The notes under the pieces: generated by a model
Database searches by the model: none
Told to the model about the DNA's origin: nothing
The model's input: only the letters and a program-made list of their open reading frames with translations
Shown: positions 34,206 to 42,452 of the stretch, piece after piece
Layout: every line of letters starts with the position of its first letter
How positions within the stretch are numbered: position 1 is the stretch's first letter
Program-made: the position numbers and the translations under genes
Assembly: GCA_000720375.1 (NCBI GenBank)
Contig: JOAA01000013.1
Coordinates: 62,001 to 126,000, forward strand
Length of the DNA: 64,000 nucleotides
Reading direction: 5' to 3'
DNA from: Rhodococcus rhodnii
GTDB taxonomy: Bacteria; Actinomycetota; Actinomycetes; Mycobacteriales; Pseudonocardiaceae

Positions 34206-35419
34206 GATCCCTCCTTCACCAGGTCGACGGACCGCGGCAGCCCGACCGAGCTTTCGTAGGCGCGCACGGTGTCCCAGGCGATCCGGTCCCACGAGTAGCG
34301 GGCGACCACGCGATCCCTGCCTGCCATGCCATAGGTTTCGTTGAGCACGTTGTCCTCAAGCAAGGGCATCAACGCGTTCGCCAACGCGATCGGATTGCGT
34401 GCGGGGACGTGTACCCCGGTGACACCGTCCACAATGGTGTCCGTCAGGCCGCCGACGGCCGCGGCCACCACCGGGACACCGCACGCCATGGCTTCCAGCG
34501 GGACGATCCCGAACGGTTCGTACCACGGCACGCAGACGACCGCGTCCGCCGACCGCAACAGCTGGGGCATCTTCTGCCGAGCGACCTGCCCGGCCAACTG
34601 GACCCGGTCGCCGACCCCCAGCTGCTGTGCTTTCGCCTGCAGCGCTTGTGCTTCCGGGTACTCGGCAAGCTTGTTCTTCGCCGGCCCGCCCGCGATCACC
34701 AGCTCGGTCTGCGGCAGCAATGCCAGTGCGGCGATCACCGTTTCGAATCCCTTGCGGGGCACCAAGCGGCCTACGGTGACGATCCGCCGCTTGTGCCGCC
34801 GCTTCGCTGTGCGCCCCGTCGGTGTGAACTCGTCGAGGTCGACGCCGCATGGCACGACGTCGATCTGGGACCGCGGTACGCCCATTCTGATCAGCTCGTA
34901 GCGCTCGTCGGTGCACGTCGCGACAACTTTGGCGGCCTGTTGGCCGATCATCCGCTCGATGGCGATTCGTTCCGGCGGGCTGGTGTCGGCTTTGCCTTGG
35001 TAGCGGCGCTTCACCGTGCCCAGCGCGTGGAATGTCTGCACTACCGGGAGATCGAGGTCGCGAGTGGCCAGCAATGACGCCAGACCCGACATCCAGAAAT
35101 GTGTGTGCACGACGTCGGTCGATGACATACGCAGATGCCTGCGCAGGTCCGTGGCGAACTTGCCCATGTGCGGCAACAGATCGTCCTTCGCCACACTGCG
35201 AGCAGGTCCCGCGTCGAGGTGTACCACTCGGTAACCCTGCGGGGTGACGACCTCAGCCGGCAGGTTCGGCGCGTCCCGCCGGGTGAAGACAGTCACCTCG
35301 TGACCGTTTCGGCACAACGCCGCGGAAAGCTCTGCGACATGCAGATTCTGTCCGCCGGCGTCCACTTCGCCCAGTGCCGCGAGGGGGCTCGCGTGTTCGG
35401 AGACCATCGCGATCCTCAT
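34202..35419 (-). CDS. Glycosyltransferase family 4
   Basis: A 405-residue GT-B enzyme. The N-terminus MRIAMVSEHASPLA with GGQNLHVAELSAAL resembles the MshA/sucrose-phosphate-synthase branch. TVGRLVPRKGFETVIAALAL opens the second domain and PFGIVPLEAMACGVPVVA is the donor-binding E-x7-E region. The start at 35419 has GGAGGTGAG before it and overlaps the preceding gene by four bases. The acceptor is unknown; it lies between gmhA and another glycosyltransferase, so it should extend the same glycan. Confidence 0.9.
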   Translation of the reverse strand: MRIAMVSEHASPLAALGEVDAGGQNLHVAELSAALCRNGHEVTVFTRRDAPNLPAEVVTPQGYRVVHLDAGPARSVAKDDLLPHMGKFATDLRRHLRMSSTDVVHTHFWMSGLASLLATRDLDLPVVQTFHALGTVKRRYQGKADTSPPERIAIERMIGQQAAKVVATCTDERYELIRMGVPRSQIDVVPCGVDLDEFTPTGRTAKRRHKRRIVTVGRLVPRKGFETVIAALALLPQTELVIAGGPAKNKLAEYPEAQALQAKAQQLGVGDRVQLAGQVARQKMPQLLRSADAVVCVPWYEPFGIVPLEAMACGVPVVAAAVGGLTDTIVDGVTGVHVPARNPIALANALMPLLEDNVLNETYGMAGRDRVVARYSWDRIAWDTVRAYESSVGLPRSVDLVKEGS

Positions 35420-36348
35420 GAACTCACCTCCATCAGTAGCTCGTCCCAGTCGCGCAGGAACTTGGTCAGCCCGTAGCGCGCCAAGGCGTGCTGCCGGGCT
35501 TGTTTGCCGATCCGGCGTGCCGACTCCGGCTCGCGTACTAGCCATGCCAACCCGTCGGCCAATTCGTCCACATCGGTCGAAATGAGTCCGGCATCCGGTG
35601 GTACGGCGCGTAAAGCCTCCGTGGTCGCGAGTGCGACGATGGGCATGCCGAGGTGCATGGCCTCGATCAAGGAGAGGCCAAGCGAAGTCCATCGCGTCGT
35701 GTGGAGGTAGACCCGGCGCCTGGCGAGTTCGTCGTGCAGCCGGTGGGTCGGCAGGTCACCATGCGACTGGATTCGCCCACCGCAGCCATCCAGACCGTCA
35801 AGGCCCATCCCGAAGATGTCCACCGGCACGGCCGCGGCGAACGCGGGCAGCAAGTCAGTGCCGGTGACCCGGCCGCGGCGGACCGGTTCGTTGATCACGA
35901 CACCGGCCCGTGCCAGTTCACCTGTGTAGCGTTCGCCAGGGTCCACGATGCCGTGCTCGATCACCGTGGTCGGTGCCCGGCCGGAGTCCCACATCAGCTC
36001 GTTGAAGTGGGTGACGTGCACGAGCCGGATGTCGTCCCGCTCGGCGATCGGGTGCCGGGTGCACGGCACGTTTCCCTTGGGCGTGTTGTGCTCCACGTAG
36101 ATCATCGGCACTTGGCGGCCGCCGAGCACTTGGTCGGCGAGCTCGATCTGATCCGGTTGCTGAAGCACGACAACGTCGACGGGTTCCTGGCGGACGCGGT
36201 CGAACGGAATCTCGACAGCGTCCTCCGGCCAGTCGCGGCCCATCCGTCCGCCGCCCCACGGCCCCATGGGCAGCAAGTACCTGTGGCGGCCGTGGACGAA
36301 CGAAGTCGTCCACGCCCCATGCACATGCCAGACCAACACATTCAGCAT
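35416..36348 (-). CDS. GT-B-fold glycosyltransferase (GT1/GT4-like)
   Basis: A 310-residue protein. The C-terminal donor domain shows LHTTRWTSLGLSLIEAMHLG and MPIVALATTEALRAVPPDAG, typical of group 1 enzymes. The N-terminal half carries EHNTPKGNVPCTRHP and VTHFNELMWDSGRAPTTVIE, seen in a shorter subgroup. It is smaller than most GT4 enzymes. The ATG at 36348 shares a base with the stop of the GT9 gene upstream, and its end overlaps the next glycosyltransferase by four bases. Sugar specificity cannot be read from the sequence. Confidence 0.85.
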   Translation of the reverse strand: MLNVLVWHVHGAWTTSFVHGRHRYLLPMGPWGGGRMGRDWPEDAVEIPFDRVRQEPVDVVVLQQPDQIELADQVLGGRQVPMIYVEHNTPKGNVPCTRHPIAERDDIRLVHVTHFNELMWDSGRAPTTVIEHGIVDPGERYTGELARAGVVINEPVRRGRVTGTDLLPAFAAAVPVDIFGMGLDGLDGCGGRIQSHGDLPTHRLHDELARRRVYLHTTRWTSLGLSLIEAMHLGMPIVALATTEALRAVPPDAGLISTDVDELADGLAWLVREPESARRIGKQARQHALARYGLTKFLRDWDELLMEVSS

Positions 36349-37382
36349 CAAGGCTCCCGTACCAGGCTGTTCACGGCCGCGACGACGTCGCGTGCCGTGA
36401 CGGAGTTCAGGCACGGATGTCCGACAATGGGACATCGTGTGGCGCGGCTGCCCGCGCATGCCGCCTCCTGGTTGCCCAGCAGCCGGACCGGGACGCCGAA
36501 CGGCGCCCACCGCCGGGCGGGTACCACGGGGGCGAACAGCGACACCACTGGCGTGCCGACCGACGCGGCCAGATGAGCCGGTCCGGTATTGCCGACGACC
36601 ACCGCGTCCGCGTGGGCAAGGACTCCGGCGAGTACCGGAAATGGCGTCCGGCCACCGAGATCGACGCCGTCGGTGCCCGCGACGTACGAGGTGAGCTCCC
36701 GTTCACTCGGGCTTCCGGTCACCACAACGCGATGCCCGTCCTGCCGCAGAGCGGTGACCGCGCTGGCACAGCGGTGGGGAGACCACGTCCTGGCCGGCGC
36801 CGACGCACCTGGGTGCATGACCACATAGGACTCTTCGCCCGTGATGTGCATCGGATCCTCTGGCGTGGTCACGCGTAGGGTGCCGTCATCTCCTGGGGGA
36901 AGGGCGAACCCGGCCCTGGCCGCCACCAGCAGTGCCCGGAGCGGCTCGGGCTGGTCGTCATCCATGTCCTCGCCCGGTCGAAGCCGGTGATCCAGCAACG
37001 ATCCCGGGTAGTCCGCCGAAATCGCCGCGATTTCCGGTATTCCGGCCAAGCGCAGCAGCAACGCGGTGGGCAATGGCGACTGATGAAAGGATGTCAGGAC
37101 GAGTGCCACATCGAACCGCGCGCCGGCAAGCCGTTCCACCAGTGCGTGGATGTCCGCCGACGACACCTCGCGCGGCGAAGCCACGATCCACGGGCACGAC
37201 CACTCGATCACTCGCCGGACATCGGGGAGCATCTCCGCTGCCTGGCGACCCGATGGTCCACAAAGGATGGTGACTTCCGCGGGACTGCCGTCCCGTCCCG
37301 CCGCGGCCGCACGGACCGCCGGTCCACTTGCGAGCACGTCGCCGTCACTGTCCAATCGCACCACCAGGATTCGCTCAGTCAT
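36348..37382 (-). CDS. Glycosyltransferase family 9 (heptosyltransferase-like)
   Basis: A 344-residue GT9 enzyme: ILVVRLDSDGDVLASGPAVR at the start, VMHPGASAPARTWSPHR in the middle, GNTGPAHLAASVGTPVVSLF in the donor domain. The final region has a Cys-rich CAGSRATRCPIVGHPC not usual in LPS heptosyltransferases, perhaps a metal site. With the GT9 of the plus-strand arm this makes two heptosyltransferase-like enzymes in one region. Its gene overlaps gmhB by eight bases. Using ADP-heptose is inferred from the neighbours. Confidence 0.9.
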   Translation of the reverse strand: MTERILVVRLDSDGDVLASGPAVRAAAAGRDGSPAEVTILCGPSGRQAAEMLPDVRRVIEWSCPWIVASPREVSSADIHALVERLAGARFDVALVLTSFHQSPLPTALLLRLAGIPEIAAISADYPGSLLDHRLRPGEDMDDDQPEPLRALLVAARAGFALPPGDDGTLRVTTPEDPMHITGEESYVVMHPGASAPARTWSPHRCASAVTALRQDGHRVVVTGSPSERELTSYVAGTDGVDLGGRTPFPVLAGVLAHADAVVVGNTGPAHLAASVGTPVVSLFAPVVPARRWAPFGVPVRLLGNQEAACAGSRATRCPIVGHPCLNSVTARDVVAAVNSLVREP

Positions 37383-37911
37383 GACGACTTCCGCTCCACA
37401 GTGCCCACTCGACCGCTGCCTGCAGATCGGACGCGGTGACCGTGGCTCGTTCGATTTCGTCGAGGCGTGTGACCTCAGTGGGCACGAGCACAGACCGGGC
37501 GCCCGCGTTGCGCGCCGCGGTCATGTCGCTTTCGATGTCACCGATCAGGACCACTTCGTCCGTAGTGAGACCGAGTGCGGCGCATGCGGCGAAAACCATG
37601 CCCGGTGCGGGTTTGCGGCACGGGCATCCGTCGTCAGAACCGTGTGGACAAACCTGCCAGGTGTCGAATGAGCCAAGCAGTTGCTCGACTCGGTCGTTCA
37701 CCTGGCTGACCTGCGCCGGTGTGATGAGCTTGCGTGCCACACCGGACTGGTTGGTGACCACGCCGGTCCGGATTCCCCTGGTACGCACCATTTCCAGGGC
37801 TCGCGCAGCAGTGGGCACCGGCACCACCCGCTCGGGGTCGCCGTTGTAGGGCACATCTTTGATCAGTGTGCCGTCGCGGTCGAAGAGGACCGCTTTGACG
37901 TCCAGTCCCAC
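37375..37911 (-). CDS. gmhB: D-glycero-D-manno-heptose 1,7-bisphosphate phosphatase
   Basis: A 178-residue HAD-IIIA phosphatase: D11-x-D13 in LFDRDGTLIKD, the zinc-binding loop C88-x-H90 and C96-x-C98 (CPHGSDDGCPCRKP), and IGDIESDMTAARNAG. These are diagnostic of GmhB, which removes the C7 phosphate before adenylylation. It is the first gene of an eight-gene, end-overlapping operon reaching to 31587. The start is a GTG with no clear ribosome site; about 235 bases upstream are free of genes and presumably hold the operon promoter. Confidence 0.92.
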   Translation of the reverse strand: MGLDVKAVLFDRDGTLIKDVPYNGDPERVVPVPTAARALEMVRTRGIRTGVVTNQSGVARKLITPAQVSQVNDRVEQLLGSFDTWQVCPHGSDDGCPCRKPAPGMVFAACAALGLTTDEVVLIGDIESDMTAARNAGARSVLVPTEVTRLDEIERATVTASDLQAAVEWALWSGSRHD

Positions 37912-38146
37912 ACAGACCGAAGTTTCCGAAGAAGTAGTGGGTAAACCCCGCGACCAGTACTACTACTCTCCGTGTGCGCGCCACCGTTGGTGTGAACCCG
38001 GATGGACCGGGTACTCCACGTAGGAGATTGGTGCTGTATGTCCAAATCGGACCGCTAGAACGCTGTGGGTTCAGTTCAGGCACGGCATATCCGTTTGCCG
38101 CTCGCCGGCACGGGTAACCGGTTCAGTCGGCATGGATGCCACAGGG

Positions 38147-38947
38147 TCAATCCTGAAAGGTGTCGACGTTGAACTGGTGGGTGAGCACCGCGCGGGCAAC
38201 GTCCAACACTGCTTTGCCGGTGCTGAAGGCGTGCGCCCGCAGCCGCACGAACGCGTCCTCGATGCTGACCCGCAGTTCGGCGGCCAGAATCCCGGTGGCC
38301 ACGTTCACGTCGTCGTAGTGGCCGGGAAGGTCGTCCCAAGTCTGTCCGGCCGTGGCGTGCGGTACGGCATCGGTCAACAGGGCAGTGGTGGCGAGGTCGG
38401 CGAGCACCGCCGCGTCGGCGAACTGATCTGCCGACAACGCACCTGGCCTGCGTCGGTACAGGTCGAAGGTCCCCACCCGGATGGACCCGCCACGCAGGGG
38501 AAACGCGAACACCGCGGACACCCCGTCGGCGAAGGCGGCGTCCTCGAAACCTGGCCAGCGCTGGTGGGCCACGGTGAGATCGGTCATCAGCACCGGGCCG
38601 CCCGTGTCGAAGGCCTCCACGCCAGGGCCGACCCCGACGGTGTACTGGATTTCCTCGAGTCGCCGCGCACAGTCGCCGCTGGTCGCGGCCAGTTCTTGGG
38701 CCCGCGTCGACGCGCGCAGGGTGATCGCCGCGGCGTCGACGTCCACCTCGGTGACCGCGACGTCGCACACCAGACCGGCCCAGCCGGGAAAACCCCGGCG
38801 CCGGGCCCGCTCGGTGACCAGCCGCAGGAGTCGCTGATGGCGTCCACCGTCCACCGTCCCTGCCACCTCCGCGTCCGGCTCGACATGGATCACTTCTATT
38901 TCAAGACATATCCACTGTTCGGCCGGCAAAACGGGCGCGAGCTGCAC
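38147..38947 (-). CDS. GAF-ANTAR regulatory protein
   Basis: Up to 266 residues. A GAF domain (about 45-195) has the GVGPGVEAFDTGGPVLMTDL and AVFAFPLRGGSIRVG strands; a C-terminal ANTAR domain (about 205-260) has DVNVATGILAAELRVSIEDA and an AFVRLRAHAFSTG helix. ANTAR domains bind paired RNA hairpins and act as antiterminators; the GAF part would sense a ligand. The GTG at 38947 is a weak start with no ribosome site, so the true start may be up to 20 codons later. It is divergent from the STAS-ANTAR-GAF gene. Confidence 0.8.
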   Translation of the reverse strand: MQLAPVLPAEQWICLEIEVIHVEPDAEVAGTVDGGRHQRLLRLVTERARRRGFPGWAGLVCDVAVTEVDVDAAAITLRASTRAQELAATSGDCARRLEEIQYTVGVGPGVEAFDTGGPVLMTDLTVAHQRWPGFEDAAFADGVSAVFAFPLRGGSIRVGTFDLYRRRPGALSADQFADAAVLADLATTALLTDAVPHATAGQTWDDLPGHYDDVNVATGILAAELRVSIEDAFVRLRAHAFSTGKAVLDVARAVLTHQFNVDTFQD

Positions 38948-39031
38948 TGGCGCATCAGATCCGTTACGGTTGCGTTATCGCAGGGTCCAACAGAGCGGCT
39001 CGTTCGAGGTGCTGTGCGCTGAGGAGCCGCG

Positions 39032-40195
39032 ATGGCCCGTCCCGAGCAACCCATCGCAAGCAGGCCGGATCCGCGGATCACGACCGAGTGGCGGTCCGAT
39101 GAGATGGCGGTTGTCCTGCATGTCCGTGGCGAGATGGACGCGGACGGCAGCCGCGCGGTCGACCACCACCTCCGGACCCGGATACCCGTTGACGCTCGCT
39201 ATGTCGTAGTGGACCTCGACATGGTCGAGACCATTGGTGCACCCGGTGTTCGAACGCTGATCGAGCACGCTGGCCGGCTGTCCCGCGCCGGACGTCGGTT
39301 GCTTGTTGTCGCGTCGAATGTTGACGTGCGGCGCGCTTTGGACGTGCCTTACCGGTACGAGAGCCTGCCGTTGGCGATGGCCGCCTGCAAACGGCCGCGT
39401 GAAGCGGAGGATCATCCCGTTGAACCGCCGCCGGACGAGATGACCGAACTGCGGCAGGAGGTTTTCGCGCTCCGCGCCGCGGTTCGGACCCGGCCAGTGG
39501 TGGCACACGCGATGGGAGTCATCCAGGAGCGCTACCACCTGCCAGACGCCGAATCGGCGTTCAACGTGTTGAACGACAGCGCCCAGCGACACGATCTCGG
39601 CCTGTACACGCTGGCGAAAGCAGTGCTCGGCACACCAGCACCACAGGGGACGACCTGGTTTCCCGGCCGGACCCGACGGCCCGCGCCATCGCTGTCCTTC
39701 GTCCAACAGCGACGCGACCAGATCCGCAACCGCGGCGCTGTGCTGAGGTCGTTGCTCGATGCCGCCTCGTACTACATGGAAGCCACGGCAGCCGCTCTCC
39801 AGTTGGTGGACGAACCCGAAGGTGTACTGCGGTTGGAGCTGTCGGCGAACACACCACCCGTGTTGACGGACTGCCTCGTCGGTGCCGAGGAGCCGGCGTC
39901 GGGGGCGGCCGCGCGTGTCGTCATCGCGGATGTGGCGGCGGAGGAAGGGCTTGCCTGCCGGGAGGTGCTTCTCGGCGCGGGCATCCGGGCCATCCAGAGC
40001 ACGCCGCTGCGCACAGCCGAGAACCGGTTGATGGGGGTCGTGACCACGTATCACGCCCAGCCGGGCCTGGCACCGACCAAGCTGCAGTGCGCGAGGCTCG
40101 ATCACGCCGCGACCGAGGTCGCCACCTGGCTCGAATGGCACAGCCGCACTGTCCTGCCGGACGCGCTTGAGCACCTGCACGCTCAGGCCCGCTGA
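39032..40195 (+). CDS. STAS-ANTAR-GAF regulatory protein
   Basis: A 387-residue protein of unusual layout: an anti-sigma-antagonist-like STAS domain (about 18-115, GEMDADGSRAVDHH and VVDLDMVETIGAPGVRTLIE), then an ANTAR domain (about 140-200, VVAHAMGVIQERYHLPDAES), then a GAF domain (about 225-380). The usual phosphorylated Ser of STAS antagonists aligns with IGAPGV here, so Ser seems replaced by Ala and regulation by a partner kinase may be lost. It would link RNA binding with ligand sensing. A GGAG ribosome site precedes the ATG. Divergent from another GAF-ANTAR gene. Confidence 0.82.
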   Translation: MARPEQPIASRPDPRITTEWRSDEMAVVLHVRGEMDADGSRAVDHHLRTRIPVDARYVVVDLDMVETIGAPGVRTLIEHAGRLSRAGRRLLVVASNVDVRRALDVPYRYESLPLAMAACKRPREAEDHPVEPPPDEMTELRQEVFALRAAVRTRPVVAHAMGVIQERYHLPDAESAFNVLNDSAQRHDLGLYTLAKAVLGTPAPQGTTWFPGRTRRPAPSLSFVQQRRDQIRNRGAVLRSLLDAASYYMEATAAALQLVDEPEGVLRLELSANTPPVLTDCLVGAEEPASGAAARVVIADVAAEEGLACREVLLGAGIRAIQSTPLRTAENRLMGVVTTYHAQPGLAPTKLQCARLDHAATEVATWLEWHSRTVLPDALEHLHAQAR

Positions 40196-40228
40196 TGGAC
40201 TGATGATCAGCGGCCCGCACGTGCAGGG

Positions 40229-40318
40229 TAGGGTGACCTAGGCTTCGTTGAGCAGTCAGCGGCCGGCGTTGGTGTTGGCCTTTGTGGCTGCTTTCCCGCT
40301 TGCGGCGTGGAAGCGGGA
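40229..40318 (+). promoter_or_regulatory. Promoter and leader with hairpin upstream of GAF-ANTAR gene
   Basis: TAGGGT (40229-40234) is a likely -10; its counterpart TAAGGT occurs at 52731 before the paralogue, with the same GGCTTCGTTGA stretch six bases after. Further down, TCCCGCTT / AAGCGGGA (40294-40301 / 40311-40318) form an 8-bp hairpin with a 9-base loop just before the GGAG of the GAF-ANTAR gene. The paralogue lacks this hairpin. Confidence 0.42.
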
Positions 40319-40333
40319 GATGGAGCTGGCTGA

Positions 40334-41065
40334 GTGGTGGGTGACGCCCGCGTTGCTGAATTGCTCGACGATGTCCGATCGGCGACGACAGCACTGACCA
40401 AGACCCTGGAAACCGCGTCCGACATCGCGGAAGTCCTCCACGCGGTGTGCGTTGAGGCAGTTCGAGTGGTGCGCGGCGCCGATATGGCGAGCATTACCGC
40501 GATCGACGGTGGCGGGCCGCGCACTGCGGCGTACACCGATGAGCGGGCGCTTGAGGTCGATCGGACGCAGTACGTGGCTGGTGACGGGCCCGGCTTGCGT
40601 GCCGCGGCAACGGGAGAGACGGTTCGGTTGTCGCTGGACAACGCCAGTGAGCTCTGGCCGGACTTCGCGGCCAGTGCCAAGCAGGTCGGCGTCGGCAGCT
40701 ACCTGGCCGCGCCGCTGCGGATCGACGACCACCTGACCGGGGCGATCAACCTCTTCGGGTTCGACGACCACGGATTCGCCGAGGCGGACTCCAAGCTGCT
40801 CGACCTGTACGTGGTCGTGGTGACGTTCGGCCTGCGGACCGTTCGCCGGTATCAGCAGGTCAGGGAGATGACCGACCATCTGGAGACGGCGATGCGTTCG
40901 CGGGCCGTGATCGAGCAGGCCAAAGGGATCCTGATGGCCACGCTCAAGATCAGCGACGACGCGGCGATCCAGCGGTTGATCGCCTACTCGCAGGACACGA
41001 ACACCAAGCTGCGGCAGATCGCCGCCGACTTCGTCCGCAAGGCGTCGATCCCCGACAACGGGTAG
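40334..41065 (+). CDS. GAF-ANTAR regulatory protein, paralogue A
   Basis: A 243-residue protein: GAF domain (about 15-165, GADMASITAIDGG, AGDGPGLRAAATGE, SYLAAPLRIDDHLTGAINLF) and ANTAR domain (about 175-240, MRSRAVIEQAKGILMATLKI). It would sense a ligand and bind RNA to prevent termination. It differs from the copy at 52814 at about 37 of 243 residues with no gaps, so this is a recent duplication. The DGPG motif has Gly where the copy has the usual Cys. GTG start with GGAG eight bases upstream; a second GTG follows directly. Confidence 0.87.
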   Translation: MVGDARVAELLDDVRSATTALTKTLETASDIAEVLHAVCVEAVRVVRGADMASITAIDGGGPRTAAYTDERALEVDRTQYVAGDGPGLRAAATGETVRLSLDNASELWPDFAASAKQVGVGSYLAAPLRIDDHLTGAINLFGFDDHGFAEADSKLLDLYVVVVTFGLRTVRRYQQVREMTDHLETAMRSRAVIEQAKGILMATLKISDDAAIQRLIAYSQDTNTKLRQIAADFVRKASIPDNG

Positions 41066-41117
41066 CGGTTTACCGGTCTTCGCCCTGGGTACTTCCGGCA
41101 CATCTCAAGGAGGGGAT

Positions 41118-42449
41118 GTGCGGGTGGGCAAGGTGGGGACACTGGCCGCGGTGGCGATGCTCGCGGCCGGGTGTGCTGGGCTGGGCGCGTCGTCCGACGA
41201 CGCGCCGAACGTGTTGACCACCATGGGGTTCGGGTTGCCCGACGAGCACGCGACGGCCCGTGTGGAGGTTTTCCGCAGCCAGCACCCGGACATCGATCTG
41301 CGGATCACCGAAGGCGCGTTCGACGAGCAGCAGTTCCTCTCGGCTGTGGCCAGCGGCGAACCGCCGGACCTGGTGTACGCCGACCGGATCAAGCTCGGCG
41401 GGTTCGCCGCACGCGGCGCCGTCCAACCGATCGACGACTGCCTCCGGCGCCACCGCGTCGATCTCTCGGTCTTCCGGCCTGCGGCGGTCCGGCAGGTCAC
41501 GGTGGACGGCCAGACCTATGGCCTGCCCGATTTCGCCACGGCCAAGCTGCTGATCATCAACAACCCGGCGGTGCGAGCAGCGGGCATCGACCCGGCCCGG
41601 ATGTCGGCGACCGACTGGCCATTGTTGGCCGAGCAGGCGCGTGCGCTGACCGCGTTGGCCGACGGGCGGTTGCGGCGGATCGGGTTCGACCCGAAGCTGC
41701 CTGACTTCGTTCCGTTGTGGGCCAAGGCGAACGGGATCGAGCTGATCTCACCGGACGGCCGCAGCGCGAACCTCGATGATCCGAAGGTCGCCGAGGCGTT
41801 GCGGTTCACCACCGATCTGGTCAAAGCGCAGGCGCCGTGGGCGACGTTCAAGGCCTTGAAGGACGGCTTCGACGAGTTCGGGGCAGGCAACCAGTACGCG
41901 AAGGACCAGTTGGCCGCGATGCCGATGGATTCCTTCTACATCAACACGTTGGCCACGAACTCGCCGGGCGTGGACGTCACCGTCAAGCCGTTCACCGACC
42001 GTGCTGGCAACGCCTTCACCGAACTCGGCGGTCAGGCGTGGGCCATTCCGAAAGGCGCAGCGCATCCCGAGCACGCGTGTGACTTCCTGGTCACGATGAC
42101 CGCCAAGGACACATGGGTCACCGCGGCGAAGGCACGCCGTGCCGGGCTGGCCGCCAAAGGCAGGCCGTACGGCGGCACCTTCACCGCGAACCGGGAGGCC
42201 GACGCGGAGATCTTCGCGACGGTCTACCGCCCGCAAGGCAACCGGATCATCGAACAAGGCGTGCCAGTGGTGTTGTCCTTGCAGGAAAAGGCTTTCGCGT
42301 TGCCACCAAGCCCGGCGGCCCCGGACTTGGTCCGTGCGTGGCGATCGGCCGCGGTGCGTGTGCTCACCGGCGAGCAGACGGTCGAAAGGGCGCTCGCCGA
42401 CGCGCAGCGGGAAGCCGATCTCGCGCTGCGCAGAGTGATCGGACGGTAG
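41118..42449 (+). CDS. ABC sugar importer solute-binding lipoprotein
   Basis: A 443-residue family 1 extracellular solute-binding protein. The N-terminal signal ends in lipobox LAAGC, so it is anchored to the outer face of the membrane. EVFRSQHPDIDLRI, GEPPDLVYADRIKLGGFA and GQAWAIPKGAAHPEHACDFL are typical of this carbohydrate-binding group. It would deliver a sugar or oligosaccharide to the two permeases that follow. GTG start with AAGGAGG upstream; a second GTG two codons later is possible. The first permease starts four bases after the stop. Confidence 0.9.
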   Translation: MRVGKVGTLAAVAMLAAGCAGLGASSDDAPNVLTTMGFGLPDEHATARVEVFRSQHPDIDLRITEGAFDEQQFLSAVASGEPPDLVYADRIKLGGFAARGAVQPIDDCLRRHRVDLSVFRPAAVRQVTVDGQTYGLPDFATAKLLIINNPAVRAAGIDPARMSATDWPLLAEQARALTALADGRLRRIGFDPKLPDFVPLWAKANGIELISPDGRSANLDDPKVAEALRFTTDLVKAQAPWATFKALKDGFDEFGAGNQYAKDQLAAMPMDSFYINTLATNSPGVDVTVKPFTDRAGNAFTELGGQAWAIPKGAAHPEHACDFLVTMTAKDTWVTAAKARRAGLAAKGRPYGGTFTANREADAEIFATVYRPQGNRIIEQGVPVVLSLQEKAFALPPSPAAPDLVRAWRSAAVRVLTGEQTVERALADAQREADLALRRVIGR

Positions 42450-42452
42450 GCG

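Noticed and set aside
38962..38977. Two CGTTA pentamers 11 bases apart before the STAS-ANTAR-GAF gene, as another SARP-type site
   Set aside because: Only two short copies, no clear -10 at the proper distance and no SARP nearby.
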